Part shown: positions 18,183 to 25,972 of the stretch, in pieces
How the letters are laid out: the number at the start of each line of letters is the position of its first letter
Position numbering within the stretch: position 1 is the first letter of the stretch
Position numbers and translations under genes: made by a program
Notes under the pieces: model-generated
Database searches by the model: none
Seen by the model: only the letters and a program-made list of their open reading frames with translations
What the model was told of the DNA's origin: nothing
Assembly: GCA_023431185.1 (NCBI GenBank)
Contig: JAEYXS010000070.1
Location: forward strand, 1-32,201
From: Verrucomicrobiota bacterium
GTDB lineage: Bacteria; Verrucomicrobiota; Verrucomicrobiia; Limisphaerales; JAEYXS01
Direction of reading: 5' to 3'
Length of the DNA stretch: 32,201 bases

Positions 18183-18821
18183 GTGAACACCGTCTATGCC
18201 ATCACCTGGTACGCGGGGCGCCTGGCATTCAAGCTCTGGTTTCGCTGGCGCGTGTATAACGTGGAGCGCGTGCCCTTGACGGGACCGGTGATCCTGGCGT
18301 CCAACCACGCGAGCTTTGCGGACCCGCCATTGCTGGGCTGCTCCATCCCGCGCCAGATCAATTATCTCGCGCGAGAATCCCTGTTCCGCTTCCCGCTGGT
18401 CGGCTGGTATTTGCGCCAGCTCAGCGCGGTGCCGGTGGACCGCGATGGCGGCGGGGCCAAGGGCCTGAAGACCATCCTCGACCGCTTGCTCCAGGGCGGC
18501 GGCATCACGCTCTTTCCCGAAGGCACACGCACCAGCGATGGCAAGCTGCAGCCCGCGCGATCCGGCATCGGCCTTACGGTCATCAAGTCCGAGGCACCAG
18601 TGGTGCCGGTGCATATCTTTGGCGCGTATGAGGCGTATGGGCGGCATCTGAAATTTCCACGCATGAAACCCATCGTGGTGAAGTACGGGAAGCCGATGAT
18701 GTTCGAGGCCTTGCGCGCCGAGGCCAAAACATGCACCAAGCCGCGCCTGAAAGAGATCTACCAGGAAGTCGCCGACCAGCTCATGGCGGAGATCGCCCGG
18801 CTGGAGCCGAAGGCGGATTGA
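18183..18821 (+). CDS. plsC: PlsC-type 1-acyl-sn-glycerol-3-phosphate acyltransferase
   Basis: The product is 212 aa. It is the cytoplasmic-side membrane enzyme that adds the second acyl chain to lysophosphatidic acid. The catalytic NHxxxxD motif is NHASFAD (His42, Asp47), followed by the FPEGTRTS motif. The N-terminal segment is hydrophobic and partly amphipathic. I chose the GTG at 18183 because the preceding residues look non-conserved; an in-frame TTG at 18108 would add 25 residues and has a weak purine-rich region upstream. It follows cmk by 176 bp, likely in the same operon. Confidence 0.88.
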   Translation: MNTVYAITWYAGRLAFKLWFRWRVYNVERVPLTGPVILASNHASFADPPLLGCSIPRQINYLARESLFRFPLVGWYLRQLSAVPVDRDGGGAKGLKTILDRLLQGGGITLFPEGTRTSDGKLQPARSGIGLTVIKSEAPVVPVHIFGAYEAYGRHLKFPRMKPIVVKYGKPMMFEALRAEAKTCTKPRLKEIYQEVADQLMAEIARLEPKAD

Positions 18822-18955
18822 GGGACGCACCTCGGCGAGCGCAATAAAAAGCTTGCCCGGAAACCGGTGGCGGATTATCTCGAAAAGCAGCAACAATGCT
18901 GAATTCACCTAAAGGAGAGTTCAACCAGTCCCAAGAAAACCTATTCATCACACAC

Positions 18956-19375
18956 ATGAAAGCACCAGCCGTTTATCTGGCCGCGCTGATCGCGGGCGCA
19001 CTGTTCATCGCAGCACCATTCCAGGCCGCCGCGCAGGAAGGCAAAGGCAAGGAGAAGGCCAAGGAAGAAAAAACCAAGCGCGATACCTACCCCTATCAGG
19101 GCAAGGTGAAGTCCACGGACAAGACGGCCATGACCATCACGCTCGAAGGCAAGGAGAAGGAACGCGTGATCGGGGTGACCTCTGAAACCAGGATCACCAA
19201 GGAAGGCAAGCCGGCGACATTTGGTGACATCGCGACGGGTGAAAACGTCCGCGGCCAGGTGAAGAAGACCCCCGAAGGCAAAGAAAGCGCCGTTTCGGTT
19301 TTCCTCGGGCCGGTGCCGGAGAAAAAGGGCGGCGACAAAAAGAAGAAAGAGGGCGACAAGAAGAAGGCTGAATAG
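18956..19375 (+). CDS. Small secreted DUF5666-like protein
   Basis: The product is 139 aa. A signal peptide (residues 1-26, ending PFQAAAQ) is followed by a Lys/Glu-rich linker and a beta-rich domain (TYPYQGKVKSTDKTAMTITL, then TSETRITKEGK, GENVRGQVKK) with the repeated-strand pattern of DUF5666-type barrels. The tail is a lysine-rich stretch, so the protein is likely basic and periplasmic or outer-envelope. I start at the ATG at 18956, which gives a clean signal peptide; the frame is open to an ATG at 18896. AAAGGAG at 18911 is too far from 18956 but could serve a leader. No function is known to me. A terminator follows. Confidence 0.72.
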   Translation: MKAPAVYLAALIAGALFIAAPFQAAAQEGKGKEKAKEEKTKRDTYPYQGKVKSTDKTAMTITLEGKEKERVIGVTSETRITKEGKPATFGDIATGENVRGQVKKTPEGKESAVSVFLGPVPEKKGGDKKKKEGDKKKAE

Positions 19376-19402
19376 CCCACATATTTTCAACCGAAAGCAA
19401 AG

Positions 19403-19430
19403 GCAGGCCTCCGGGCCTGCTTTTTTGTTT
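19403..19430 (+). terminator. Rho-independent terminator
   Basis: A perfect 7-bp stem (GCAGGCC/GGCCTGC) with a TCCG loop is followed by a six-T run then GTTTT. It closes the DUF5666-like gene and makes an upstream start for the VKOR gene near 19425 unlikely. Confidence 0.88.
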
Positions 19431-19478
19431 TCATACTGCCGCTTGAGCCGGTGCACAGACTGCGGTACTGATGGGCTC

Positions 19479-20675
19479 GTGAATACGTCTGCTTCTGATA
19501 AGAACGCGAAAGCGTCCGCCGGCAAGCTGCTCATGGCCGTACGCCTGTCAGCGGTGGCGGGCATCGTCATGGCGTCTTATCTTTGGCGGTTGCGGCTGGG
19601 GGATGCGGTGCGTCCCGGGTGCCATGCGAGTGGTGATTGCTCATATCTGTGGTTCAGCGCCTGGGCAAGCTGGTTTGGTCTGCCGGTCAGCGCGCTGGCA
19701 ATCATCCCCTATGCGCTCGTGCTGGCGGGCACTATGCTGGTCGAAAAGGAGAAATTGGCTGAGGTGGGGCGAAAACTGTTGGTGGTACTGGCTGCTTTTT
19801 TGGCGGTCATGGTGGTTTGGTTCATGGTTTTGCAAGGGGTGGTGCTGCAGCATTGGTGCCGGCTCTGTCTGGTCAGTCATGCTTTGTCGGTGTTGACCGG
19901 GTTGTTCGCCATGGGCTGGTTGAGAGCGAGCCGGTCGGCGACAGATCCGAGACGCTGGTTTTCCGGGTCGTTCGCGGTGGTCGGCCTGGCATTGGGGTTG
20001 GCGGCCATAGCCGGTCATTCATTGCCGGGCCAGCAGACGGAGGATCAGTCGTTCCGCCCATTACCGGGCATCGTGCTCATCCAGCGCGATGGCCTGGAGC
20101 AGGTGCGGATCTTTGGCCAGTCAATCGACCTGAAGAGCGGTGGCTTGCTGGTCGCAGGCTCACCGGCTGCGCGTGAACTGATGGTGACCTTGTTTGATTA
20201 TACTTGTCCTGATTGCCGCCGTTTGCACGGACAGCTCCGGCATGTGACCGCGGCCGATGCCGGGCGCTACTGCGAGCTGGTGCTGCCAGCCCCGTTGCAC
20301 TCGGCCTGCAATCCGCTGGTGAAGCAAGACACTCCTTTGCATGCGAATGCGTGCGCGTTGGCGCAGATCGCCTGTGTGGTGGGCCGTTTCCAGCCAGGGG
20401 CGTTTCCGGAGTTCCATGCCTGGCTGATGGCTGGTGAGGAACCGCCTGCGGTGGAATCCGCCTTGCAGCGTGCGCAAGCATTGTTGCCAGGCCTCGACGT
20501 GGCTCTGGAAATGAAAAATCAGGCCAATCTAGGACCTTTGCAACTGGGGGTGCAGATCCTCCAATCCAACCGGGAAATCCATCAACTGGACGGCCTGCCG
20601 CTGCTGATGACGGAAAAGGCCACTTTTATCGGCGCACCGCAGAATATCGATACTTTGGCACGCCTCCTCAAGTGA
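19479..20675 (+). CDS. VKOR domain fused to a DsbA/thioredoxin-like domain
   Basis: The product is 398 aa. The N-terminal vitamin K epoxide reductase domain has several membrane helices, a loop pair C48...C54 (in the C...DC pattern) and the active-site CRLC (residues 127-130), as in bacterial VKORs that reoxidise DsbA. After the last helix a soluble part carries a CPDC motif (residues 243-246) in a thioredoxin-type context (FDYTCPDCRRLHG) and probably faces the periplasm. It thus likely joins oxidase and thiol-oxidant roles in envelope disulfide bond formation. I start at the GTG at 19479; starts nearer 19425 overlap a terminator and are rejected. Genes on both sides are unrelated. Confidence 0.85.
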   Translation: MNTSASDKNAKASAGKLLMAVRLSAVAGIVMASYLWRLRLGDAVRPGCHASGDCSYLWFSAWASWFGLPVSALAIIPYALVLAGTMLVEKEKLAEVGRKLLVVLAAFLAVMVVWFMVLQGVVLQHWCRLCLVSHALSVLTGLFAMGWLRASRSATDPRRWFSGSFAVVGLALGLAAIAGHSLPGQQTEDQSFRPLPGIVLIQRDGLEQVRIFGQSIDLKSGGLLVAGSPAARELMVTLFDYTCPDCRRLHGQLRHVTAADAGRYCELVLPAPLHSACNPLVKQDTPLHANACALAQIACVVGRFQPGAFPEFHAWLMAGEEPPAVESALQRAQALLPGLDVALEMKNQANLGPLQLGVQILQSNREIHQLDGLPLLMTEKATFIGAPQNIDTLARLLK

Positions 20676-20981
20676 AGGGTTTCCCGGCAACTCCTGATTC
20701 TCGAGCAGTTTATCGGCGGGGTCTAGTCAGCGCATAAGCTCGTCCCAAGACTACTTCGGCAAATCTTCTTTTACGCATGAGAGGCTATTTCACGATGAAT
20801 CAGAATGGGTTATCTTAGGTTAAAGAATCTTAAATTCATCTTTCCATGAATAACTTTTGATATGAGCCGTCCAAGCAATCAGACCATCACTTTAAACTTG
20901 TTTCATGTGGCTCATGTATGCTATGCCTCTGAACCTCAAACACTGAAGTAATCAGAAGTACTACTTATTCTACTCGTTAGT
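20676..20981. other. AT-richer non-coding gap
   Basis: The 306 bases before the lipoprotein gene are visibly richer in A and T than their surroundings (runs such as TTAAATTCATC and AATAACTTTTGATAT). No hairpin-plus-T terminator or recognisable RNA gene is seen. A tiny frame at 20862-20951 (29 codons) has no ribosome site and looks random. The stretch may hold the promoter of the lipoprotein gene, but no clear -10/-35 pair stands out. Confidence 0.5.
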
Positions 20982-21401
20982 ATGACAAACAGACTGTATA
21001 TAGTGGTATTGGCGAGCGGTTTGCTGGCCGGGTGTGGCGGGGGTGACGATGAGGTGGCTCCGGTGGCGGCCCCAGTAGCCGCCGCTCCGGCGGGAGCGAC
21101 TGTCGGACCGGCTCCGGTCACTTCTGAGGCTCCCCCGGTGGCCCCGCCCGGCAGTGCCGCCCCGGCGGCCTTGACGCCGGCCGCCCCGGCTGGCCCGGCG
21201 GAATCCGCGCCCATGGATGCGACGGCGCAGGAGCGGATTTTGGCGGCCATGCAGAGCTACGTGATCGACAACAGCGCCAACCCCAAGTCATTGGAGGAGC
21301 TGGTCACCCGCGGATACCTCAAAGGGCTGCCTGCAGCACCTGACGGCAAGAAGTGGGTGTATAACCCGGAGAAACTGGCCATCGAACTGGCGGACAAATA
21401 A
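20982..21401 (+). CDS. Lipoprotein with Pro/Ala-rich linker and pseudopilin-like C-terminus
   Basis: The product is 139 aa. The N-terminus is a lipoprotein signal with lipobox LLAGC (Cys18), then a Pro/Ala-rich linker of about 55 residues, then a short domain (from residue 78: ATAQERILAAMQSYV...NPKSLEELV...GYLKGLPAAPDGKKWVYNP). This last part resembles the globular end of prepilin-like proteins in which a helix is followed by text such as LPxxPxGxxWxYNP. A role in assembly of a fibre or secretion machine is plausible but inferred. It is 40 bp upstream of a prepilin-type gene on the same strand. Confidence 0.75.
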   Translation: MTNRLYIVVLASGLLAGCGGGDDEVAPVAAPVAAAPAGATVGPAPVTSEAPPVAPPGSAAPAALTPAAPAGPAESAPMDATAQERILAAMQSYVIDNSANPKSLEELVTRGYLKGLPAAPDGKKWVYNPEKLAIELADK

Positions 21402-21441
21402 TCCCTGACTTCAACCCCAACCATTTCCCTTCGCATAACCT

Positions 21442-22389
21442 ATGAAACCTAAATCATCCGCGCCCTGGCTGAGGGCATTCACGCTGATCGAGCTGCTGGT
21501 CGTCATCGCCATCATCGCCATCCTGGCGGGCATGCTGCTGCCGGCGCTGAGCAAGGCGAAATCACGGGCCATCACGACCCGCTGTCTGAACAACTTCAAA
21601 CAGATCGCCCTGGGTCATGGCATGTACACGGGCGACAACAAGGACGATGTGATGTATGCCAACGTGCGCGTGGGCGGCGACGCGGACTGGACGTGGGATG
21701 ACCTGCTGGACTCCTATCTGGGCGGGGCACGGGACGAAACCAGAAAGCGCCAGTGCTGCATCTCCGGGCCCACCCAGTTCCCGCTGCCCGTGATCCTGGA
21801 CCCGGCGGATAAGATCCCTTCTTACGAGGCGACTTGGAACTACAACGCCGCCGGCATCCCGAACGTGCAACGGCGGAGCTATGCGATGCCGCGGCATAAC
21901 ATGGGCTCCTATGCCAACGGTTCGCTGGCGGCGGATGCGGTGCGGGACTGGCCGCCCTCGCCGGTCAACCGCACGGGCGTGGGCCTGAACTGGAACATGA
22001 CCAGCACGACGGACAACAAGAACTGGAACACCATGGACCCGGTGGTGGCGAGCGGTTCCCCGGCCCCCCGGCGGCAACTCTCCGTGGCCAGCGCCATTGT
22101 CCTGAATCCCTCGGAGTTGATCCTGCTGACCGAGCGCGTCGGCCAGGGCAACATCTCCGGTTACTCGGCGCAGCCGTGGATCAACAACCCGAACAACTGG
22201 GAGCACTTCACCGACAACTGGGCGCCCGCGATGGACCGGGTGGACACGAAGGCTTTTCATAACAGTCTCAACAATTACCTGTTCCTGGACGGTCACGCGG
22301 AGACCTTGGATCCTACGGCCACCTTGGGCATGACCAACGTCAACAAGAGCATCCCCACCGGGTTCTGGACCATCACCGCGAAGGACTAA
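21442..22389 (+). CDS. Prepilin-type N-methylation protein of the H-X9-DG group
   Basis: The product is 315 aa. The N-terminus RAFTLIELLVVIAIIAILAG is a type IV prepilin/pseudopilin signal; cleavage before Phe13 leaves Glu17 as Glu5, and the -1 residue is Ala rather than Gly. The C-terminus has the H-X9-DG motif, His273 followed by nine residues, then Asp283-Gly284 in LFLDGHAE. Such proteins (DUF1559-like) are abundant in Planctomycetes and Verrucomicrobia and are thought to be pseudopilin-like envelope proteins of unclear role. The lipoprotein gene directly upstream may act with it. A terminator follows. Confidence 0.93.
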   Translation: MKPKSSAPWLRAFTLIELLVVIAIIAILAGMLLPALSKAKSRAITTRCLNNFKQIALGHGMYTGDNKDDVMYANVRVGGDADWTWDDLLDSYLGGARDETRKRQCCISGPTQFPLPVILDPADKIPSYEATWNYNAAGIPNVQRRSYAMPRHNMGSYANGSLAADAVRDWPPSPVNRTGVGLNWNMTSTTDNKNWNTMDPVVASGSPAPRRQLSVASAIVLNPSELILLTERVGQGNISGYSAQPWINNPNNWEHFTDNWAPAMDRVDTKAFHNSLNNYLFLDGHAETLDPTATLGMTNVNKSIPTGFWTITAKD

Positions 22390-22407
22390 CCCTTCGGTTC
22401 CTGTCGC

Positions 22408-22444
22408 AAAAGGCACACAGGCCCATGTCTGTGTGCCTTTTTTT
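22408..22444 (+). terminator. Rho-independent terminator
   Basis: A perfect 13-bp stem (22408-22420 with 22429-22441, core AGGCACACAG/CTGTGTGCCT) with an 8-base loop runs into further T. It closes the pseudopilin-like gene. Confidence 0.92.
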
Positions 22445-22507
22445 GTTGGCTATGCCCGTGGAAATTAACGTTGAGCCGGTGGCGTTGGCACGCGAGAGTG
22501 GTCCTTT

Positions 22508-24103
22508 GTGAGCGCGGTTCGCAACCATTTCATTTCGGTGTTGCCTGTCCAACTGGTTCTGGCACTAGCTTGGGCGCTCGGCGTGACAAGCGCCAAGGCA
22601 GCCGAGGGCCCGTCCTCCACAGCAGCAAAGGGTCAGGTGGTGAATGAGCTGGCGCATGGTGCCAACGTGGCCCGTTCGGCTTGTGCGACCTGCCATCTGT
22701 TCCCGGCCCCCGAGCTGCTGGACCAGGCGGCGTGGAGCTTGGAGGTTTTGCCCAAGATGCGGCAGATGATGGGCTTTGAATCCATCAATTACGAACGCAT
22801 GCTGGGCGGGAAACTGGTGGAAGCCCAGCGCCCGTATCCGAAAGAGCCGCTCTTGAGCGAGGATGACTGGCTGGCGGTGGTGCGCTATTATCTGGCTACG
22901 GCCCCGGTCCGGTTGCCCACGGTTGAGCGAGCGCCAGCTCCGGTGCGGAACGATTTTCGCACCCTTTCCAGCCCGGAGTTCAAAGATGCCGAGGCGGTGA
23001 TCACGGCGGTGAAGATCGACCCCAAGGAACGCCAGCTCTACGTGGCGGATGCCACGGCCAAGGCCTTGCGTATCTTGGATGCCCAAGGGAAAACGCTGGC
23101 CGCGACTGGTCTGGAAAAGCCGGCCGTCCACATAAACCCCACGGCGAAGGGTATTTACATCACGCTCATCGGCCGGCTCTATCCTTCGGATGAACCGGAA
23201 GGCCAGGTGCTTTTCATCGGCCGGCCGGGTGCCGGGGATGGAAAAGCCAAAGTGCTTTTGGACAAATTGCACCGGCCAGTGCATACCTTGGTGACGGATG
23301 TGAACGGGGATGGCCGGGAGGATTTGGTGGTTTCCTCCTATGGCAATATTTTAGGGCGGTTCTCCTGGTTTGAGAACCAGGGGCAGGACGCTTACGAAGA
23401 GCATGTACTGATCGACCGGCCGGGTGCGATCGCCTCCGAAGCGGTGGATCTGGACCGGGACGGAAGGCAGGATCTGGTGGTGCTGATGGCGCAGGCTTGG
23501 GAAGGTGTGTATTGGTTGCGGAATACCGGCAAAGGTTTTGAGACGATCCCGCTGGTGCAATGGCCCCCTTGCTGGGGCAGCACCTCGTTTCAACTGGTGG
23601 ATTTCAATGGCGACCAGCACTTGGACCTCTTGGCCAGCAATGGGGACAACGGTGACTTCGGAAACATGCCCGCCCCCATGAAACCCTACCATGGGGTGAG
23701 GGTATATCTGAATGACGGGAAACAGAAATTCACCGAACATTACTTTTATCCGCTGGATGGCGCTTACAAAGCGGTGGCGGCTGACTTCCATGGTCGGGGA
23801 CGGCTGGATATCGCGGCCATCGCGTTCTTTCCAGACTTCACCAGAAAACCTTGGGAATCCATGGTCTATTTGGAGGGGATCGGCAAAACGGAGTGGCGGC
23901 CGACGGATTTGCCGGAGGCCCGGCGGGCCAGGTGGTTTGTGCTGGATGCCGGGGATTTGGATGGCGATGGGCGGGCGGATCTGGCGGCCGGAGCGTTTCT
24001 GAAAGGGCCGGGGCGGGTTTTGCGCTCTGATCTGGAACAATGGCGTGCCCGGCCAACCCCGGTATTATGGTGGCTGGGGAACGCTCAAAAAGAGGTAAAA
24101 TAA
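22508..24103 (+). CDS. Secreted c-type heme protein with FG-GAP/VCBS repeats
   Basis: The product is 531 aa. A signal peptide (residues 1-32, ending AKAA) is followed by a single CxxCH heme site, C59-A-T-C62-H63, in a cytochrome-c-like region that ends around ALLSEDDWLAVVRYYL-type helix text near residue 130. The rest is a beta-propeller of FG-GAP/VCBS repeats, with Asp-rich calcium motifs near residue 264 (DVNGDGREDL), then DLDRDGRQDL, DFNGDQHLDL, DFHGRGRLDI and DLDGDGRADL. It begins at a GTG at 22508. This domain pair is common in planctomycete and verrucomicrobial extracellular proteins; the redox partner is not visible. Function beyond electron transfer or binding is unknown. Confidence 0.88.
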   Translation: MSAVRNHFISVLPVQLVLALAWALGVTSAKAAEGPSSTAAKGQVVNELAHGANVARSACATCHLFPAPELLDQAAWSLEVLPKMRQMMGFESINYERMLGGKLVEAQRPYPKEPLLSEDDWLAVVRYYLATAPVRLPTVERAPAPVRNDFRTLSSPEFKDAEAVITAVKIDPKERQLYVADATAKALRILDAQGKTLAATGLEKPAVHINPTAKGIYITLIGRLYPSDEPEGQVLFIGRPGAGDGKAKVLLDKLHRPVHTLVTDVNGDGREDLVVSSYGNILGRFSWFENQGQDAYEEHVLIDRPGAIASEAVDLDRDGRQDLVVLMAQAWEGVYWLRNTGKGFETIPLVQWPPCWGSTSFQLVDFNGDQHLDLLASNGDNGDFGNMPAPMKPYHGVRVYLNDGKQKFTEHYFYPLDGAYKAVAADFHGRGRLDIAAIAFFPDFTRKPWESMVYLEGIGKTEWRPTDLPEARRARWFVLDAGDLDGDGRADLAAGAFLKGPGRVLRSDLEQWRARPTPVLWWLGNAQKEVK

Positions 24104-24213
24104 GGGCTTGCATCGGGTAGGGCCGACGCATACTCTCACGCTCCTTTTTGAAAGGGTCATGTTTGGACTGGCCGATGGTTATTGTCCAAAACAGCCCGGA
24201 AACAGAGCAGATT

Positions 24214-24471
24214 ATGGCAGTTACAATTCGCTTAAAGCGTATCGGTGCGAAGAACCACCCGGTTTATCGCGTAGTCGTGGCTGATCAACGCAGCCCGCGC
24301 GACGGCAAGTTCATTGAAGAGATCGGGACCTACAATCCGACGCAAAAAGAAAACAACGTGACGGTCAAGCTGGACCGGGCGGACTACTGGATCAGCAAAG
24401 GCGCGCAGCCTTCTGACACGGTGGCGAGCTTTCTCCGCAAAGCCCGTCGCACCGCGACCGCTGCGGCCTAA
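24214..24471 (+). CDS. rpsP: Small ribosomal subunit protein bS16
   Basis: The product is 85 aa, normal length. It opens MAVTIRLKRIGAKNHPVYRVV with ADQRSPRDGKFIEEIGTYNP, the conserved bS16 text. I start at ATG 24214; an in-frame ATG at 24148 adds residues unlike the family. A purine-rich stretch precedes the start. It heads a block with khpA, trmD and rplS, the usual rpsP neighbourhood. Confidence 0.97.
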   Translation: MAVTIRLKRIGAKNHPVYRVVVADQRSPRDGKFIEEIGTYNPTQKENNVTVKLDRADYWISKGAQPSDTVASFLRKARRTATAAA

Positions 24472-24491
24472 TCCCGTATCCGCGATAAGGC

Positions 24492-24737
24492 ATGCAAGCC
24501 TTTCTCGAATACTTGGTGAAGGGGCTCGTGGACCGGCCGGAAGCGGTTTCGGTGACGCCGGTGGAACGCGAGGGCGCGACGATTTACGAGCTGCGTCTGC
24601 ATCCGGCGGATGTGGGCAAGGTGATCGGGAAGCAGGGCTCCACCATCCAGGCCATCCGGGCCTTGTTGCAGGTGGGCAGCGCGAAGAAAGGTCTGCGCTG
24701 CTCGGTGGAGATAGTGGAAGACCAGCAGCCGGAATGA
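24492..24737 (+). CDS. khpA: KhpA-type KH-domain RNA-binding protein
   Basis: The product is 81 aa, a single KH domain with GxxG loop GKQG in KVIGKQGSTIQAIRALL. The family (KhpA/YlqC) binds RNA and pairs with KhpB/Jag, whose gene is at 15856-16305. It sits 20 bp after rpsP and 40 bp before trmD, its normal place. In many genomes rimM lies between khpA and trmD; here there is none. Confidence 0.94.
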   Translation: MQAFLEYLVKGLVDRPEAVSVTPVEREGATIYELRLHPADVGKVIGKQGSTIQAIRALLQVGSAKKGLRCSVEIVEDQQPE

Positions 24738-24777
24738 CAGACCAGCGGCACCGCAAGGGGCCAAGGTCCGGCAGAGC

Positions 24778-25488
24778 ATGAAAATAGACGTGCTCACTCT
24801 GTTTCCCGCGATGTTCGCGGGGCCGCTCGATGAAAGCATCGTGGGGCGGGCGCGTAGCGCAGGAATCCTTGAGTTGAGGATCCATAATTTGCGGGACTAC
24901 ACGCATGACCGGCACCGGACGGTGGATGACAAACCGTTCGGGGGTGGACCGGGCATGCTGTTGAAACCCGAACCGATCTTTGAAGCAGTGGAAAGTTTGG
25001 CGACGGAGCAGACCCATGTGGTGCTGCTCACTCCGGCAGGGCGGAAGTTCTCGCAGGAGATCGCCAATGAACTGAAACAGCATGAGCATGTCCTGTTCAT
25101 CTGCGGAAGTTATGAAGGGTTTGACGAACGGGTGCGGGCGACGCTGGCGGATGATGAATTGTCCATCGGTGATTACGTGCTGACGAACGGTGCGCTGCCG
25201 GCGATGGTGATCATCGACACAGTGACACGCCTGCTGCCTGGTGCGCTCGGTGACGAGGGCAGCGCGGTGGATGAATCCTTCAGCCACGGCTTGCTGGAAT
25301 GTCCGCATTATACGCGACCGGCGGATTTCCGGGGAATGAAGGTGCCGGATGTGTTGATGTCCGGCAACCATGCCGAGATCGCCAAGTGGCGAGCAGAACA
25401 GGCGCGACTGAGAACGGCCCAGAAACGGCCGGATTTGTTAAAATTTAAAAATGTTGGTGGCGAGCCGAAAGCTCCCGCCCAAGACTGA
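24778..25488 (+). CDS. trmD: tRNA (guanine-N1)-methyltransferase
   Basis: The product is 236 aa, normal for TrmD. It methylates G37 of several tRNAs to m1G, preventing frameshifting; it is a SPOUT-fold enzyme with a trefoil knot. The knot motifs are FICGSYEGFDERV and SIGDYVLTNGALPAMVIID followed by RLLPGALG, which bind S-adenosylmethionine; the N-terminus MKIDVLTLFPAMF is typical. Asn stands in TNGA where the family usually has Gly (TGGE), a small variant near the cofactor site. The gene ends 6 bp before rplS. Confidence 0.96.
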   Translation: MKIDVLTLFPAMFAGPLDESIVGRARSAGILELRIHNLRDYTHDRHRTVDDKPFGGGPGMLLKPEPIFEAVESLATEQTHVVLLTPAGRKFSQEIANELKQHEHVLFICGSYEGFDERVRATLADDELSIGDYVLTNGALPAMVIIDTVTRLLPGALGDEGSAVDESFSHGLLECPHYTRPADFRGMKVPDVLMSGNHAEIAKWRAEQARLRTAQKRPDLLKFKNVGGEPKAPAQD

Positions 25489-25494
25489 AGACCT

Positions 25495-25872
25495 ATGAGC
25501 CAAGCGTTGTTTGATCGAATCGAAGCGAAGCAATATCGCAAAGAAGTCCAGGAATTTAACGTCGGTGACTCTGTCCGCGTGCACACCAAAGTCGTCGAAG
25601 GCGACAAGGAACGCATCCAGATTTTCGCGGGCATCGTGATCGGCAAGCGCGGCCACGGTCTGAACAAGACGTTCACGGTCCGCCGGATCAGCTACGGTGA
25701 GGGTGTGGAGCGCATCTTCCCGATCCACTCTCCGCGCGTGGACAAGATCGAAGTGGAGCGCCAAGGCCAGGTGCGCCGCGCCAAGCTCACGTATCTGCGT
25801 GGCCGTTTGGGTAAGGGTGCCATGTCCGTGAAGGAGAAGAACACGAAGGTGGCCGCTGCCGCCGCCGCGTAA
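25495..25872 (+). CDS. rplS: Large ribosomal subunit protein bL19
   Basis: The product is 125 aa. Family features are the strands GDSVRVHTKVVEGDKERIQ, FAGIVIGKRG and VRRISYGEGVERIFPIHSP, then RRAKLTYLRGR. A tail of repeated Ala (AAAAAA) follows the core, a small lineage extension. It is the last gene of the rpsP block, 6 bp after trmD, and is followed by a strong terminator. Confidence 0.97.
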   Translation: MSQALFDRIEAKQYRKEVQEFNVGDSVRVHTKVVEGDKERIQIFAGIVIGKRGHGLNKTFTVRRISYGEGVERIFPIHSPRVDKIEVERQGQVRRAKLTYLRGRLGKGAMSVKEKNTKVAAAAAA

Positions 25873-25897
25873 GTTCTGCCTGTCATAAGATTTCAAG

Positions 25898-25929
25898 AAA
25901 GCGAGGCTGCGGCCTCGCTTTTTTGTTTT
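25898..25929 (+). terminator. Rho-independent terminator after rplS
   Basis: A perfect 10-bp stem (AAAGCGAGGC/GCCTCGCTTT) with a TGCG loop is followed by T-rich sequence (TTTTGTTTTT). It closes the rpsP-rplS operon. Confidence 0.92.
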
Positions 25930-25972
25930 TCCATTTCTTCGGCCGGGGCAAGCTGTCAGTCGTCTTTCATTC

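Noticed and set aside
20862..20951. 29-codon frame in the AT-rich gap
   Set aside because: No Shine-Dalgarno, no conserved pattern, and size expected by chance.
24108..24136. Promoter-like TTGCAT-N17-TACTCT before rpsP
   Set aside because: Each hexamer matches only three of six consensus positions; a similar TTGCATCG occurs before the gene at 27178 but without a good -10, so I treat both as chance.
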